Below, in pieces: positions 46,165 through 59,142 of a stretch of DNA of 64,000 bases. The notes beneath the pieces were generated by a model. The model saw only the letters and a program-made list of their open reading frames with translations. It ran no database searches and was not told the DNA's origin. The DNA comes from Annulohypoxylon bovei var. microspora (lineage: Eukaryota > Ascomycota > Sordariomycetes > Xylariales > Hypoxylaceae), in NCBI GenBank assembly GCA_022836615.1, contig MU405360.1, positions 27,538 to 91,537 of the forward strand. The letters are read 5' to 3'. The translations under genes and the position numbers were made by a program. Position 1 is the stretch's first letter. The number at the start of each line of letters is the position of its first letter.

Positions 46165-48524
46165 TTAAGATCGGTGTAGGCTTAACTCCGCCAAACTGTA
46201 TTTTCCACTGCTGCCCGATCTCTTCCTATCATCACCCGAGCTCCTTATGAAATTCATAGCGGCTGAGCTTGTTCTCCTAGATGGAAATAGACTCAACATG
46301 CGCTTGATCTCTTCGCCTGCCAGTCCTGCGTTCTTGGCGGCGGTAAAAGCTGTTCGGCCGTTTACGTCCGGTATGTTTGGATCAGCACCGTGTAGTAACA
46401 ACAATTCTACGAAGCAGATTCTTCGTGACGAGTGAGTCGCTAATTCGATAGCTGCAATGAGCGGAGTACACTTCCCAGGCCCCGGGATGTCAGGGTTAGC
46501 TTGGCCTTTCAACAGCAGAGTCTTGGCCATATTCTTGTTGCCTTTTTCGCACGCCAGGTAGAGTGCGGTTTTACCAAGACCGTCAACACGATCGACAATA
46601 CTTGGGCAGCATTCAAGGAGCATCTCGGCCACATCCACGCCCTTGGCGATTGTTTGACACCGATGTAATGGCGTCATGCCACTTTGATCTACGACGTTTG
46701 GGTCTGCGTGATGCTTAAGTAGCAAAGCACAAATATGTCGATTTCGCGTCGCAGCCGCCACGTGCAGCAACGTCGATCCCGATGTATCGACCTGCTCTAC
46801 GGCATGTGCGGCGTTCGACAACATATACCTTAGTATCTCGATGTTCTCCAGTTGTACTGCCCGGTGCATCGGCGTTGTATTTATCGATGGATCGTAGGAA
46901 CTGAATTTGAAGGTTTCACTATCTACATTCACTACAACATTCAAGGTTAGTAATTGCTACCTATGAGAGTATCTTGGTGGGATCTGGTATCATGAAAACT
47001 AATGGTCTGCAGGCAGGGCGACTTGTCCTTTTAAGCCAAAGACAGGGGAATATCAATCTTTGAATCGTACTTACTGCCTTGTTCTTTGCACCACTGATAG
47101 GCGCTGGTCAGATCAATATTCTCAGAATTGTCCTGCGTCATGTGCGACGCTGTCGATGGCGAAGGGAGTGTCGTGCTTGCATGCAACTCCCGCTTAATCC
47201 ACTGGCGGAGTCCACGCGCCTTGTCAAGTGCCTGGGTTTCCTGCAGAACCTGGACTAGTAGTTCTGCCGATTCTTCGATAAGTTCGCTTCGCATGGGTTT
47301 CATTCCGAGTCGGATATCACGAGCGCGGATTAGGAATCTCTCCGCTTGTGTGTTTTTACCCTGCTTGAAGAAGAGCTGGCCTAGCTTATGATATAGCCTA
47401 GCTCGCCGATTATCGTCGACTTGGCCCTCCCCTCGATTGACTTCTTCGTCAAGTAAGCCTCTTAAGACGGCATCAGCTTCACAATCGGTCTCGGCGCTTT
47501 CAGATTGTAAAAGAATATCCGCTAGCCCCTCCTTCATATCCGTGAATTTCTCAGTCGAGGTATTGTCTGTTCCAGGTGGTACTTGGGCTCCCAGCAACTG
47601 TTCCATGAGCTTGATGCCTCGTTGCTGATACGAGGCAGCCTTGATGAAGATACCACACTGTATTAGGTGTTGTACAATTTGTTGATTGGCGTCGAGCTGA
47701 CACTCGAGAATCTCGCTATTTGGTATATCTCGATAATCCGGCTCCGGGTCATACATGTCTTCCTCGTATAAAGGTAAGGTATCGACACTGACGGATGATT
47801 TCGGGGGGATAGAGCGCGTGTCAACGGATGCCCCGTCAAAATCATTAAGGGATACTGCTGTTGCCACGTCGTTGGCTGTCATACGCCAGTCTCGGATCTC
47901 CTTTTCCAACGTACTCTCCGCCGGATCCTCCTCTTCGGCATCAGACTCAGGACTTTGTACATGTATTGATGGAGTGGGTTGCTTCTTTCTGCGACTCAGT
48001 GAGAGGTGAGGAGACATCCGGATAGCGTCGGTCAACTTTCGAATCTCGTTTTCGATTTGTTTCTGCGACCTTGTCGTTTCCCATATTGCACCCAGCGAGA
48101 GCGTTGTTAGGCTTAGTTGTAAGACGGTTTTATACGAGCTAATATGCTGGATTAGGTCCATGATACGCTCTTGTTTTAGAGAATGTTCGAGGCTTCGTCG
48201 TATTCGCTCGAGGGTTCCTGTCTTGTCTTTGATCTCTGGAAGCTCGTGGGCTAGTGTTTCTAACGAAGCATGGCATGACTGAATGATCCGGTGGATTTTC
48301 GCGTGGTGATCACGTTCAAAAGGTAGTTGTTTTGGTCGCTTCTCGAGTATCACTCTGATTTCGCCCACAGCTATTTTCAGTTCGGATATCTCATCGTGTA
48401 CCCCTCTGATAGTGTCACTGATATATTTAGTCTTCACGATGAAGCGACTCAAGCCCATCGTTAAAGCACCGGCTGACTGGACGAGCTGTGTCAAGCCCGT
48501 GATGAGCGAAAATGGATCCACCAT
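46165..48524 (-). CDS. HeLo-like N-terminal domain and ankyrin-repeat protein without NACHT/NB-ARC
   Basis: Architecture related to fungal NLR-like (STAND) proteins, which act in non-self recognition and programmed cell death, but the nucleotide-binding core is missing. Exons 47075-48524 and 46165-46931 (143-bp intron, GTAAGT donor) encode 738 residues. Residues 1 to about 180 match the HeLo-like N-terminal type (MVDPFSLITGLTQLVQSAGAL, coiled helices, LQLSLTTLSLG). A disordered acidic linker follows, then a helical region of TPR-like composition (ANQQIVQHLIQCGIFIKAASYQQRGIKLMEQLLG, RARLYHKLGQLFFKQGKNTQAERFLIRARDI). The second exon encodes five ankyrin repeats plus a partial one (TPMHRAVQLENIEILRYML, STLLHVAAATRNRHICALLL, TPLHRCQTI, TALYLACEKGNKNMAKTLLL, LLLLHGADPNIPDVNGRTAF). 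There is no Walker A motif anywhere in the protein. Its effect and partners are unknown. Confidence 0.82.
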
Positions 48525-49770
48525 ATTGATACCCCGTTGACGCTACTATATGGCCTAGCAGCCAGCGGCATTCTCTTAACCGGTCTAAATGAGTTCTCAC
48601 AAACCTCCAGATCGAGTTTTACAATAAAGGTTGAAGTTCTAATATCTTAAGATTTAATAGGTATGGTTATTGGAGTCCACAGGAGTATATGGCTTTTCAA
48701 AAGCCCCAATGGCAAATGGTACAAATGTTGGATCTGGGGGAGAAACAAGGAAACAGTCTTGCATATTTGGGGTTATTCGAAACTATACCACATGCATGAC
48801 CGATCTTTCGGATGGGATGCGAGTGCTGGCGGGATTGGCCACCCATGGCTGCCCTAGGTCATCGGATCACACCTAGGTAAAGACTGCCGTGTCACCCTAC
48901 TTATTCACCGGACGATTACGACAATTACGAACCTGGATCTCGGGCTACTGTGTGCTGTGCCTAGCCTGGCTCTCGGTAACTAGGTCACTTGACACACTGC
49001 CCCTTTCGTCAATTCAAGACAAGCAGATCAAATTTTCATGGTTTCCTACTCTTCAAGAAATGGATACATAAATACCTATACGACGAACGTCCAATAGCGA
49101 AGAAAATGAGCCATTTCCTTGGCAAGAGGCACAGGGCCTGCGCCAGCCACCACAATACTTCTACTCGGAGGGGCACTACATCTGCGCTACAGGGCTAACA
49201 ATTATAATTAGTATAGGTCGAGCTTACTTCCGCTTGATCAACACGGAAAACCACTACCTTTCTGAGCCCTTACAGAATTAAGGCTTCTGGCTCACGATCA
49301 AGCCTGGCTGGCACGCCCCCGGTGAGGTGATGCATACTGTGACGGACGAATCTCCCAATCCAGCCAGCGCCTTCACAATTTGGGGTTTATCATCTTTACG
49401 TATTCCCCTCATGCCACGGGAAGCTATTGAATCCTTCGAGGCGCCTCTCGGTAAGGTAGCTCACTCGTACGCTAGGCAGCGTTTCCTTTTTGCTTGTTAT
49501 AAGCCACCGCCACAGGGAATCCTGCATATAGCGGAAGGTTCACTAATCAATATACGTCCATTCGCATCCTATTATGTCACCGTAATTAACGGGCACAGAA
49601 GTGCTGACCGAGGATCGTTTCAACACAACGAGGCTCTGAGCTGGAGGGTCGACAAAATGTCTGTCTCATGTCCCTGTTTGACTCTGTTCCAGTTGATATC
49701 TTACCTGTCCTCTAGGTAGTCAATTACTCAGTCTAGCATATGCACTAGTTAGCGCACAGGAACCAATACA
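48525..49770. other. Divergent intergenic region
   Basis: About 1.25 kb between the HeLo-like/ankyrin gene (-) and the sugar transporter (+). The plus-strand ORF at 49330-49719 (130 codons) lies in the probable promoter and has no coding signature I recognise. Nothing else seen. Confidence 0.5.
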
Positions 49771-52649
49771 ATGACAGGCGGTCACGGGTCTTTTGCACAT
49801 TCGCTACCTATTCCGATGTCGACAATACGCCCACGTAGATTTGACAATGATGACAAACTAACCGAATCCATTCATCCTACAGGGGCCAGTCGTTATGATC
49901 AAATCAATAGAAGACGCAATAACAATCAGAGGATCATCGAGAACCCCTTAGGTACGTTAATCGTACCCCCATTCATAGGTATTAGTGCCCATTAACACGT
50001 CCCAGTCCATCTGAGCGACGAAGAACTCTTGCAGGATGTCATTATATTCTGGAAGGAATGTCTGCCGACGGTTGATCAGCGTGAACTGATTAGAGCAGCC
50101 AGAGTAGCCCAGAATGCCCGCTCGTATGACGAGATCGCTCGGTCTACGGCTCCGGGTCCGATGACTAGCTCTAGTGAAGTTGGCTACAACCTTCTAGTAC
50201 AGCTTAGCGAGGAAGAGAAAGTTGCCCTGATAGCCGAGAAGGACTCTCTCTTTTCTCAGAGTGGCATGTTCATCGTCATCCTCACCGTCTCACTCGCGGC
50301 CTTTCTGCAAGGATTCGTGCAGTCCTCGATCAACGGAGCCTCACTATATGCGGATCAGTTTGGACTGAACGACTCTCCCGAGGACCAGTGGAAACTTGGG
50401 GCGACCAACGCTTCTCCGTTCTTCTTCGCTTCCTTGGTAGGTTGCTGGTTGTCCCTACCTATCAACGACTGGTTTGGTCGTCGAGGAGCAATGGCTATAG
50501 CCGCATTCCTCATATTCGCTAGCTCGTTAGGTGCGGCGTGGTGTTTGAAATGGCAAAATCTATTACTAATACGTATGGTGAATGGCATCGGTAAGTTGAA
50601 ACACCTTACATTACACCCGTAGAGTCACGTACACGACTCAAACATAGTCTTCATGATGCTATATTAACATTTACTGGATAGGTATGGGACTTAAAGCCGT
50701 TAGTACGCCTATCCTCGCATCTGAGACCGCAGTTGGTTTCTGGAGAGGTAGTGCTATACTTGCATGGCAATTGTGGTAGGTTTCTAATTCGTATAACAAC
50801 AAAATGCCTTGACTAACTATGACCAAGGGTCTCTTTCGGAATTATGATGGGCTTCGTGTTCAACCTCGCTTTCTATAAAGCAAAGAGTCATACGCTGTCA
50901 GTACAGTTGATCTTAGGGTCCCCTTTTGTTCCAGCAATCTTCCTCATGATAGGATTATATTTCTGCCCAGAGAGTCCTCGGTATTATATGAGGCGAAAGA
51001 CCTCCAGTTACAACCCCCAGAAAGCATATAAGGTCCTGCTAAGACTTCGCAAAACTAAAGTACGTTCCAACGACGTCCACGTAAGGGGGGCATTGCTAAA
51101 GTTATTTTAACCCACTAGCTCCAAGCCCTTCGCGACATCTACCTGGTCTACAAGTCCATCCAGCTAGAAGAGTACTCGGACGATATCGATTTTGCAAACC
51201 AATCCGACGGACCTCAAGGATTCTTCGGTCACGCCAATAATTATGTGTCTCAGTATAGACAGCTTTTCACTCAACGGCGACTGAGAAATGCTCTGATAAG
51301 CAGTTCGATCGTCGCATTAGCCCAGCAATTATGTGGTAGTAAGTCAATTTACTACGTAACTTCCAACTTGGTCCTTGATTCATATCTCAAAGTGACAGTT
51401 TCATATCACTAACAGTGTTAAATAGTCAACATACTTGCGTTCTATTCAGGTAGCTATGAATACAGCTTCTTGGGGTTGCTTCTGATTGATTGATTATACT
51501 AGGTACATTATTCAGCGGTGTTGAAAGCGGCCAACAAACCGCTGGTGACCCGTTCCACCCGATGCTCTATAGCTTCGGATATGGTATGCTTGACACTAAC
51601 TCATCATTATGGCTATTGGTTTATGACAAGTACCTAACTGTATCTAAACACCGTCTAACAGGGGCTGTAAATTTCTTCTTTGGTCTTCCAGCAATTAAGA
51701 CCATTGATACGCTCGGCCGTCGCAAGTGGCTTGTCATAACACTGCCCGTAATGTCCCTATTCATGATGGCGGCGGCTCTATCAAGTTTAATCGACGGCAA
51801 CACCGCGAGGATTGCGGGCATTGCCGTCTTCGTGTTCTGTACGTATTTTAATGGGGTTTCGAAGAACCAATCACTAATCCGACGTATCATAGTGTTTGCA
51901 GCGACATACTCGCCGGGGATGGGTGGGTGATCTACGCAACTAATCCCCCTTGATGGTGGCTAACACTTGTCCAGGTCCTATCCCATTTACCATCGCGTCC
52001 GAAAGGTTCGGTAGTCTATCGTGTCTAAGAATACAATACCGGGTATATGTTAACATAATTATAGTTTCCCACTTTCCCATCGCGAAGCTGTACGCTCTAT
52101 GAACACATGATTTCCATTACAATACTGACTTCTCATCAGGGGTGTGCATTCGCGATCTCGGTCAATCTTCTATTCGCCGGTCTCATCCAAGTGTTCTTCC
52201 CCCGCATCTTTCACAACCTCCGCGATGGGGGAACGTTAGGCCTCTTCGCGGGCTTGAACCTCGTCGCCTTCGTCCTCGTCTTCCTGTTCGTCGAGGAGAC
52301 CAAGCGCCGTTCGCTCGAGGACCTGGACATGATCTTCGCCGTCCGCAAGCGCGACTTCGTCCGCCACCAGGTCACCGAGTACATCCCCTGGTTCTTCCGG
52401 CACTACTTGCTCCGCCAGAATGTCCCGAAGCCGCAGCTGTACCTTGACTTGATGTGGGGCACCTCGCGTGCGGTAGGAGTGGACGGCAACTGGAACGAGT
52501 TCGCGTCGACTGCCGCCCCTAGAGGTGAGGACAGGGTGCTTGGCGAGGACAGCGTCTCGCCGTCCTTCCTCAGACGGCCCTCCGCGGCTATGGCACCGGA
52601 GTATATTGAGAGGACATCGGAGGAATCTGATGATTCCGCGCATAGGTGA
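49771..52649 (+). CDS. MFS sugar transporter (Sugar_tr family)
   Basis: Twelve-helix plasma-membrane hexose/oligosaccharide-type transporter; substrate not inferable. The gene is split into twelve exons: 49771-49951, 50006-50590, 50682-50775, 50828-51059, 51119-51338, 51426-51449, 51503-51583, 51662-51838, 51893-51922, 51975-52005, 52065-52089 and 52140-52649 (2190 bases, 729 residues, exact frame). Signatures appear in the expected order: INDWFGRRGAM in loop 2-3, RMVNGIGMGLKAVSTPILASETA in helix 4, FCPESPRYYMRR before the central loop, LAQQLCGINILAFYSGTLF in helix 7, IDTLGRRKW in loop 8-9, AATYSPGMGPIPFTIASE in helix 10, FPLSHREAGCAF and the terminal VEETKRRSLEDLD. A long cytosolic N-terminus (about 150 residues) with NPLVHLSDEELLQDV is typical of one fungal subgroup. 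The intron with a weak GTTCGG donor at 52006 is the least certain junction. Intact, despite looking broken in single frames. Confidence 0.86.
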
Positions 52650-53242
52650 GGGACTTGGGGGTCATCTTCGCGATACGTATTCGTTCATTTGGAAATAATA
52701 TCCTTGTTGTAGATGAATGTTTAGTACCTAAGTCATTGTTTGACTAATATGTAACTGAGACTTTTTTCATACTGAATTTAAGGGGGGTCTACAAGTCAAC
52801 GTCCTTCATTTACAAAGTATCCAGATCTCAAATATGCCATACACAGGCAAAAATAAAACCCCAGTACATTCTAAACTCTTCCACTAAATTACACAAGGCA
52901 CTAAAAATCTCACATCAAACTTAGAGTAACATAGGTAGGCAGGCACTCTGAAATCTCACTGCTCTTCATCATTCGCAAATGCCAGTATTCTACTATACGC
53001 AGACAACCTGGGAACAATAGCCATGTCATAAGAATCTACCCGTCTGCAAGCCCAAGCGCCGCGCCGCGCCGAAGCACCTTGGTTCGCCAACTCATCTAAG
53101 CATGATCCATAGCCGATGCTGACGGCTAAATATGCGAACCCGTACAAAATGCAATGCATACATGCCCCGAGAATAAAAAAACAAAGCGCCTCATGTCTAG
53201 TTTAAACGCGAACCTACCGGGCCAGCAAGGGGTTTCTTTTTC
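52650..53242. other. Convergent spacer
   Basis: About 0.6 kb between the convergent ends of the sugar transporter (+) and DNA2 (-). No features recognised. Confidence 0.65.
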
Positions 53243-56200
53243 TCAGAACCGGCCGTCTGTCATCTCGTTGAAGATATCCCGCGTGATGAGATTTCCCCTC
53301 AGCAGCGCCCTGTCCGTAATCTTTCCCCTCTTGGGCGCATCTTGTCCCTTTGCGGGCGGTCGTTGGTACTGGTTCTCTTTCCCGTCAGAGACTTGTACCT
53401 GGCTTCCCTTCGTCGAAGCACGTCCGCTGGCGAATCCTTTCTTTGGCACCTTCTTCGCCGGCGATTTCTGATGCGCAGCGGCGTTAGGCCCCATACCCCC
53501 CGTCCCCCCAATCGTGATCTGCGTCCCCGCGCCCCCATCCTCGAAGAAGTGGCTCTCGAGCGCATTGGGCGGCAAATCGTAAATCCACTCGCGGTCCTCC
53601 ATGAGCCTGACGAAGCGGCTCAGCATTTCTTGGTCGCCCGCGCCCTTGAGCGTGCCGCGGCTGCCGACGACCAGCAGCTTTGTCTTGGCGCGCGTGAACG
53701 CGACGTTGATGCGCCTCCAGTCCTTGAGCAGGTCGCCGATGCTGCACGCCTCGTTGCTGCGGACCAGGCTCAGGACCACGACCTCCTTGTCGCGGCCCTG
53801 GAACCGGTCCGCCGTGTGCAATTCGATGGTGTTTCCGTGCGCGCGCAGCCCGTGCTTGAGGAGTGAGAGCTGCGATCGGTAGTGCGTCATGACGCCGATC
53901 TCGGCGGCGGGCACGCCTGTCGCAAGGAGGGCGTCGACAAGCTGCACGACGACGCCTGCTTCCGTCGGGTTGACGATGCGATTTCCCTTTGCTTCCTCGC
54001 GCGCAGAGGGCAGCGAGTCCGTGTTGATGAAGCGGACGCGGGCCTCGGGATCCAGAAGGTGGCGTAGCCAGCAGCTGTCGTTTGTCCAGGCAGTGCAGAA
54101 AGACCGTGGCGTACCGGGGAGCTTGATGGTATTGGCGTCATAGTGCTTCAGTCGCAAGTTCTCCATATGAGGAACTTCGAGTTTTTGATGGCGAAGAGCT
54201 TCTGTGCCGCACTTGAGGCGGCCTTCGTAGATGAGAGTGTTGCTGAGCATCATGACGTCCTCACACATGCGGTACTGATGTTCGAGATTGACCACTGAAT
54301 CAGGATGGGTATCCGAAAGTAACTTGAAGAGACTAATGTCTAGGCCTCCAACGCGAGCCTCTTCGTTCTGTACTAGAGGCGGTAGTTGATTGTGGTCTCC
54401 AACTAAGACGAAGGTCCGCGCCATGCGGATCGGTCCAATACAAATAGGCAAAGTGATCTGAGATGCTTCGTCGACAATGCAGTAGTCGAAAGTCCGTTCA
54501 TTGAAGACCGGGTGGTTGACCCCTAAGCAAGTCGTCGCTACAATGGGTGTTTCGTGCCAGGCACTTCGAATTTCCTCAAAACTGTTCATCGGCTGTCCGG
54601 CAAGGACTGCGAACTCTTGCACATCGGGGTGAATCTTCGCTGGTGCGCCGAGTCGCAGAATAGGCATTTGATCGTCCTTTAACTTTAGCAAGATGTTGTC
54701 GACGGCAGAATGTGTATATGATGTTAATAGTACGCTTTTCCCTTGACTGACAAGAGCGCGGATGATGTGGGCAATCGTTGTCGTCTTGCCGGTACCGGGC
54801 ATTCCGAGAACAAGAGCATAGTCGTTTGCACTCATGACTTTCTCGATAGCTTTCCTTTGGTCGATGTTCAGATTCTCCTGATCAGCGACTGTGTATTGCG
54901 TTGTCATTGCCTTGAAAGTTGGTGGAGCGAGGTCGACCACAAGGCGTCGAATTTGTCTCGATCCAAACACACCATCTGCCATCACTTGAACTAGGTTGTT
55001 TCGGACGGTTGCCATGCCGCTGCTAAATTCATCTTTATCGAGCCGGTATTTGAGAGGTGCTTCCTTGATCTTGCCCTGAGATTGGGCTGGCGTTGCGCCT
55101 TCGGGTACCACCTCCATGATGCTAGCGAAAACCTGGTTGTCTGTTTCATCGAATCCTGACCGACGTACACGAGCATTGTGAAGCCGACGGTCAACGGCGA
55201 CTGTAATCTTCTGTTTTCGTACTGATACGACATACCCAATCCCAAGGGCGAAATGACCCTGTTCGTCTGATACAACGATAGGCTCCCCTACCGCAAGCTG
55301 AGAATCGAGAAAAGAGAATCCGGAAGATGGATGTTCCTTGACGAACGTATACCGGAATCGGTTAATCCTGGGGTTGTTGGCGTCTTCAAGAGCAGAGCCC
55401 TCTTCGATGATGACGTTGGCGAAACACCGCCCAACCTTTTCTCTCTCCGTGCTCATCATAGTCCAGAGCTCTCGGCGCAGTCTCTGGCTCTCCTTCTCTT
55501 CTTTCGTCAACAAGTCCTCCCACTTGAGGAAGAACTCCTGATGAGCCGGGGTTAAATGCCGGACGACCTCATCGAACTTAGCTTTCATGCCGCTTGTCTC
55601 GTGATCGCCATTATCTGCAAGCTTGTGGTATATGAAGCAAGACACCTTTGCATAGCATTTATCACACGTGTTGGTGCTTCGTTTCATGGGTGGCAGCTGG
55701 ACGCTGCGCTCTCGAACGTAACAGGCGAGCTGATTCCGTTGCATGATCATATGGCGAAGTTCGTTACGAATCGTTGGGATTCGAATTGTCTGGGACGTTT
55801 CCATATAGTAGAGAATTCCGTAGGCGATTTCAATGTCGTATCGATCTGATAATAGGAGATTATAAAGGGACGTCTGTGCTTGATGATTGCTCGTGGCATT
55901 GTGACCCGTCTTTACTTCAAAGGGGACGGTCAGGGTACGCCGTTGAGGTCCGTCCTTCATGGTCACCTGCACGGTTGCGTCGATGTTACCCTTGAGTCCG
56001 TACATTGGAGACCAAACGTGTTCTTCGACGTCGAGTAGTTTTGTAACGCACATATTTGCTTTATCGCCGTTTCGGCCTTGTACCACAGCATCGGGCTAAC
56101 GCATATCAGTAAACAATTCTCTAAATGCCTAGCAATGTCTAGGATGCTTACCCTTGGAAAAGGTGTGACAAATGCGGCCGCCCAACTCCTTAGCTCTGGC

Positions 56201-58204
56201 ATTTTCGATCGGAGATGTTCGCAAGCTTCGTTGACAGAGACCTTGATCGTGTACAAGTCTTCCACATGTTTTTCTGTAATGTTGCAAATGACATTATTCA
56301 GAAACTCCTGGCTCCATTTATTAGATGTGAGTGCCTCCTGGAAGATCTCGTGCAGCAAAGTGCCATATACTAGGGGCGCAGTCTTGTCACTGGTGGCCTT
56401 GACTCGGTCTTGGAGGACAGCCCGGCGCATACAAGTAAAGCTGTCTGCTACAACAGTGGCCGATATTAACTGATCTGGATGCAGAATGAGTATATTCTGA
56501 GAGTTGTCTATGATGCATTGGCCAGTCGGTTCAAATTCGCCGATTATATGGACGTAGGACTTGGGGCTTGCCGAAGTGTCCACCCAATCTCCTCGAAGGT
56601 GAACAGTTTTCATGATATTACTTCGATCAACTTGAACAAACAGAATCTGGTATTGTTAGCTATCCCATCTTCTATGCGGCAATTCGAACAGGGGGGGTTA
56701 CCTTTTCTGTCGATTCTCTCCCGTTGTCATCGACATATTGGCTTTGGAGCACCTTAGTCACAAGATATCTTTGAATTGTCTTGGGTTTGTCGGCTACCTA
56801 CGAATATTCTTAGCAACCAAAATCGATCCCTTCTCCTCATCGCCTACGTACAGGAGGTAGTGATCCGCTTATCTGCTTAGAAGAGGCGGACTGTGTAGCA
56901 GCTATTTCAGCGGCATCAAAATCGAAGTCGCCTCCAAAATCATCACCGAATATATCCCCGCCTAGGTCATCAACAACGACAGTTTGTTTCTCCTGTGCGG
57001 GAATGGCGGGTTGCGATGGGGTCTCAGGCTTGCCCTTTGAAGAATGACTTGAATCAATCTGCGTTATCAAGTCTTCGGCAGCGGTAAATATGTCGTCGTC
57101 CATATCCGCAAACTCATCGTCGAATGATAAAGGCTCTAGGTTAGATTGCTGTTCTGGACTCTGCCCAGTATCTGCCGGTGGTATTAATGAGTTTCCCTTA
57201 GTATCCTCTTCCGTATTATCTTCTCTCGGTTGGCCTAGGCTAGCATCCAACTCCATAAGCGTGTCCTCGTCAAAGTCATCATCTCCGTAGTCAGACAATT
57301 CACCCACCAGTGTGTCCGGGCTTGACTTTTCCTCAGTTGGCGCACCTTTCTTAGTTAACGGCGGAGAAGCAGGTCTCGAAGAACATTTTTGTCGGGTAGG
57401 CGAATCGGGGGATTCTACAATCGGCTGGGAACTTCTCTTCTTAGGCGAAGGAGACCTTAACGCATCTTGACGGACTTGAATGGCCTTTGATCTGTTGATC
57501 TCCCCCGTCCCCCTCTTGAGCAAGGCATTTAGCATTGACGACTTTGAATGACCACTTGGGCTCCCTTCGACTGCGATCCCCATCGGTTCTGCCATTTCTG
57601 CCCGTTCAACCTTTCGACGTTTTGGCCAATTCTCCCCGCAGCTAATGGCCCTTCGTAGGCCACTTTCCGTTCTTGATGGTCGGGGCGAAGAGGACACCAT
57701 GATTTGAGCTAGGGCGGAATTCATAGCGCCCAAGGGTGTGACAGACTTAGATCCGTTTAGAGAGAAGCGATCCCATAATTCCAGTGCAGGGTCAGCGTGT
57801 GGGGACTTAAGTGCTCGTGACAACTTCCCTAGGTTTACGGCTGGGGTATGAGGTTTCGAATGGGAGGCAGGCGACGATACGGGCGAGGAACTCCGCGCTC
57901 TTTTCTTTCCCCTCTTGCCTGGCATGACTGGTGATAGTTTTAGCCTCTGCTGCGGATCTTCTCTCATGTCCCAACCGATCTTCTCATTGGGACTAGTGTC
58001 CTCTTCTATCTCCTTTGACTCGCCCGTTCCAATGAGATCTTGCCACGCCAATCGACTAACGGGTGTGGCCAAACTCCCCTTGGACGCGGGTACTGGAGTT
58101 GTTTCTAAATCTTGCTTGCTATTTCGCTTTCCCTCGGATCGAGCCCTAGATCTATTTTCATCGTTGGGGGGCGCATCGATATTAATAGTCGGCAAATCGG
58201 CCAT
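53243..58204 (-). CDS. DNA2: DNA replication ATP-dependent helicase/nuclease Dna2
   Basis: Nuclear enzyme that trims long Okazaki flaps and resects DNA ends. Four exons (56852-58204, 56702-56797, 56152-56646, 53243-56095) join in frame to 1598 residues. Residues 1 to about 450 are a disordered Ser/Pro-rich tail with many SP/TP sites (for example SPSPKKRS), as expected for CDK control. The RecB-type nuclease follows: the iron-sulfur Cys ligands are FTCMRR (about 555) and CDKCYAKVSC (about 792, 795, 801), and the PD-(D/E)XK residues lie in NIDATVQV and PFEVKTG (about 708-710). The superfamily 1B helicase carries Walker A GMPGTGKTTT (about 1079), SYTHSAVDNILLKL, Walker B DEASQ, GDHNQLPPL, HQYRM and the C-terminal TADRFQGRDKEVVVLSLVRSN and INVAFTRAKTKLLVVG. 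A basic tail of about 90 residues ends the protein. Divergent from the neighbour at 59143. Confidence 0.95.
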
Positions 58205-59142
58205 GGCGGCATCGTGATCATTATTCTTGGTCGTATTCTGGCACTTAAAGGCGTTGAGCTTAGTCTTCGAAACCTCAGAGATAGGTTGAAGCGTCTTAGG
58301 GACTGGGTTTCGACTCGTAGTTGAATGGCTTACGGCTGAATGGCTTCTTGTTTTGTTCCAATGCTGGCGGGTCTGCAGCTTCTAGTTAAGTCAACGTCGA
58401 TGAGAACTACAAAAGACAATGACAATGACATAAATCAATATATAGTACGTACTCTAGAAGGGCCATTTGGCTCCGAGAATGACTTCTGGAGAGGCATAGC
58501 AGTGCTATTGTCGCGAATGTGAAATTATTTTATCATAATTGAGTTTTATATTGTAGAGACATCGGCCTTGTGTTAATAGATGAGGAATTGGGGGCTGGAG
58601 GTTGTGCAAACGGGCAGACTGGGGAATTTCCAAGAGTAGGAAGTAGAAAATAGAAAGTAGGAGGTCCTAGCTTCAAAGTTATGGAGCCTTGTACAGCTAG
58701 AGGGATGATGCAAAGGTGTAGGTAAGAGCAGAGCAAAGCAGGTCTTGAATTGAATTCCAAGGTTGTATAGGTATCTAGGATAACGCGAAGACGCGAAAAT
58801 CAAAACGCGTCGAGTGGAATAAATCACGGTTAGCCACGGAACCCCACTTAATAACCGTCAAATGGTGGGGTGGGGGTCGGGGGGTTTTGTGCTTGTGGCT
58901 TTTACTACCTAGGTACATGCATACATAGGTACATACATATGTAGGTTACACGTAATTACCAAAGTAGAGAAACGAAAAGGTGGCCCAAGCTTCTACTTCG
59001 AACGACACCACTCCACCATCCCCACCAAATATGAAGCTTCAAGCTTCAAGCTTCATAATTTCTCATTTCTCATATCTCATATCTCTCAACTAATGGTTTA
59101 ATTAATCACAACAAACCAATAAACCCCGGCACAATATACACG
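58205..59142. other. Divergent promoter region
   Basis: Region between DNA2 (-) and the two-TM protein gene (+). It contains a G-run tract (58865-58885), a TACCTAGGTA palindrome at 58906-58915 followed by related ACATAGGTA units to 58947, and a 22-base run of overlapping AAGCTTC units at 59033-59054 (GAAgcTTC spacing, faintly like a heat-shock element). Confidence 0.5.

Noticed and set aside
49330..49719. 130-codon ORF upstream of the sugar transporter
   Set aside because: Lies in the likely promoter, no homology-like motifs, composition like surrounding non-coding DNA.
49771..52649. Sugar transporter as a pseudogene
   Set aside because: Single frames look broken, but GT-AG introns restore every motif and the total length is a multiple of three.
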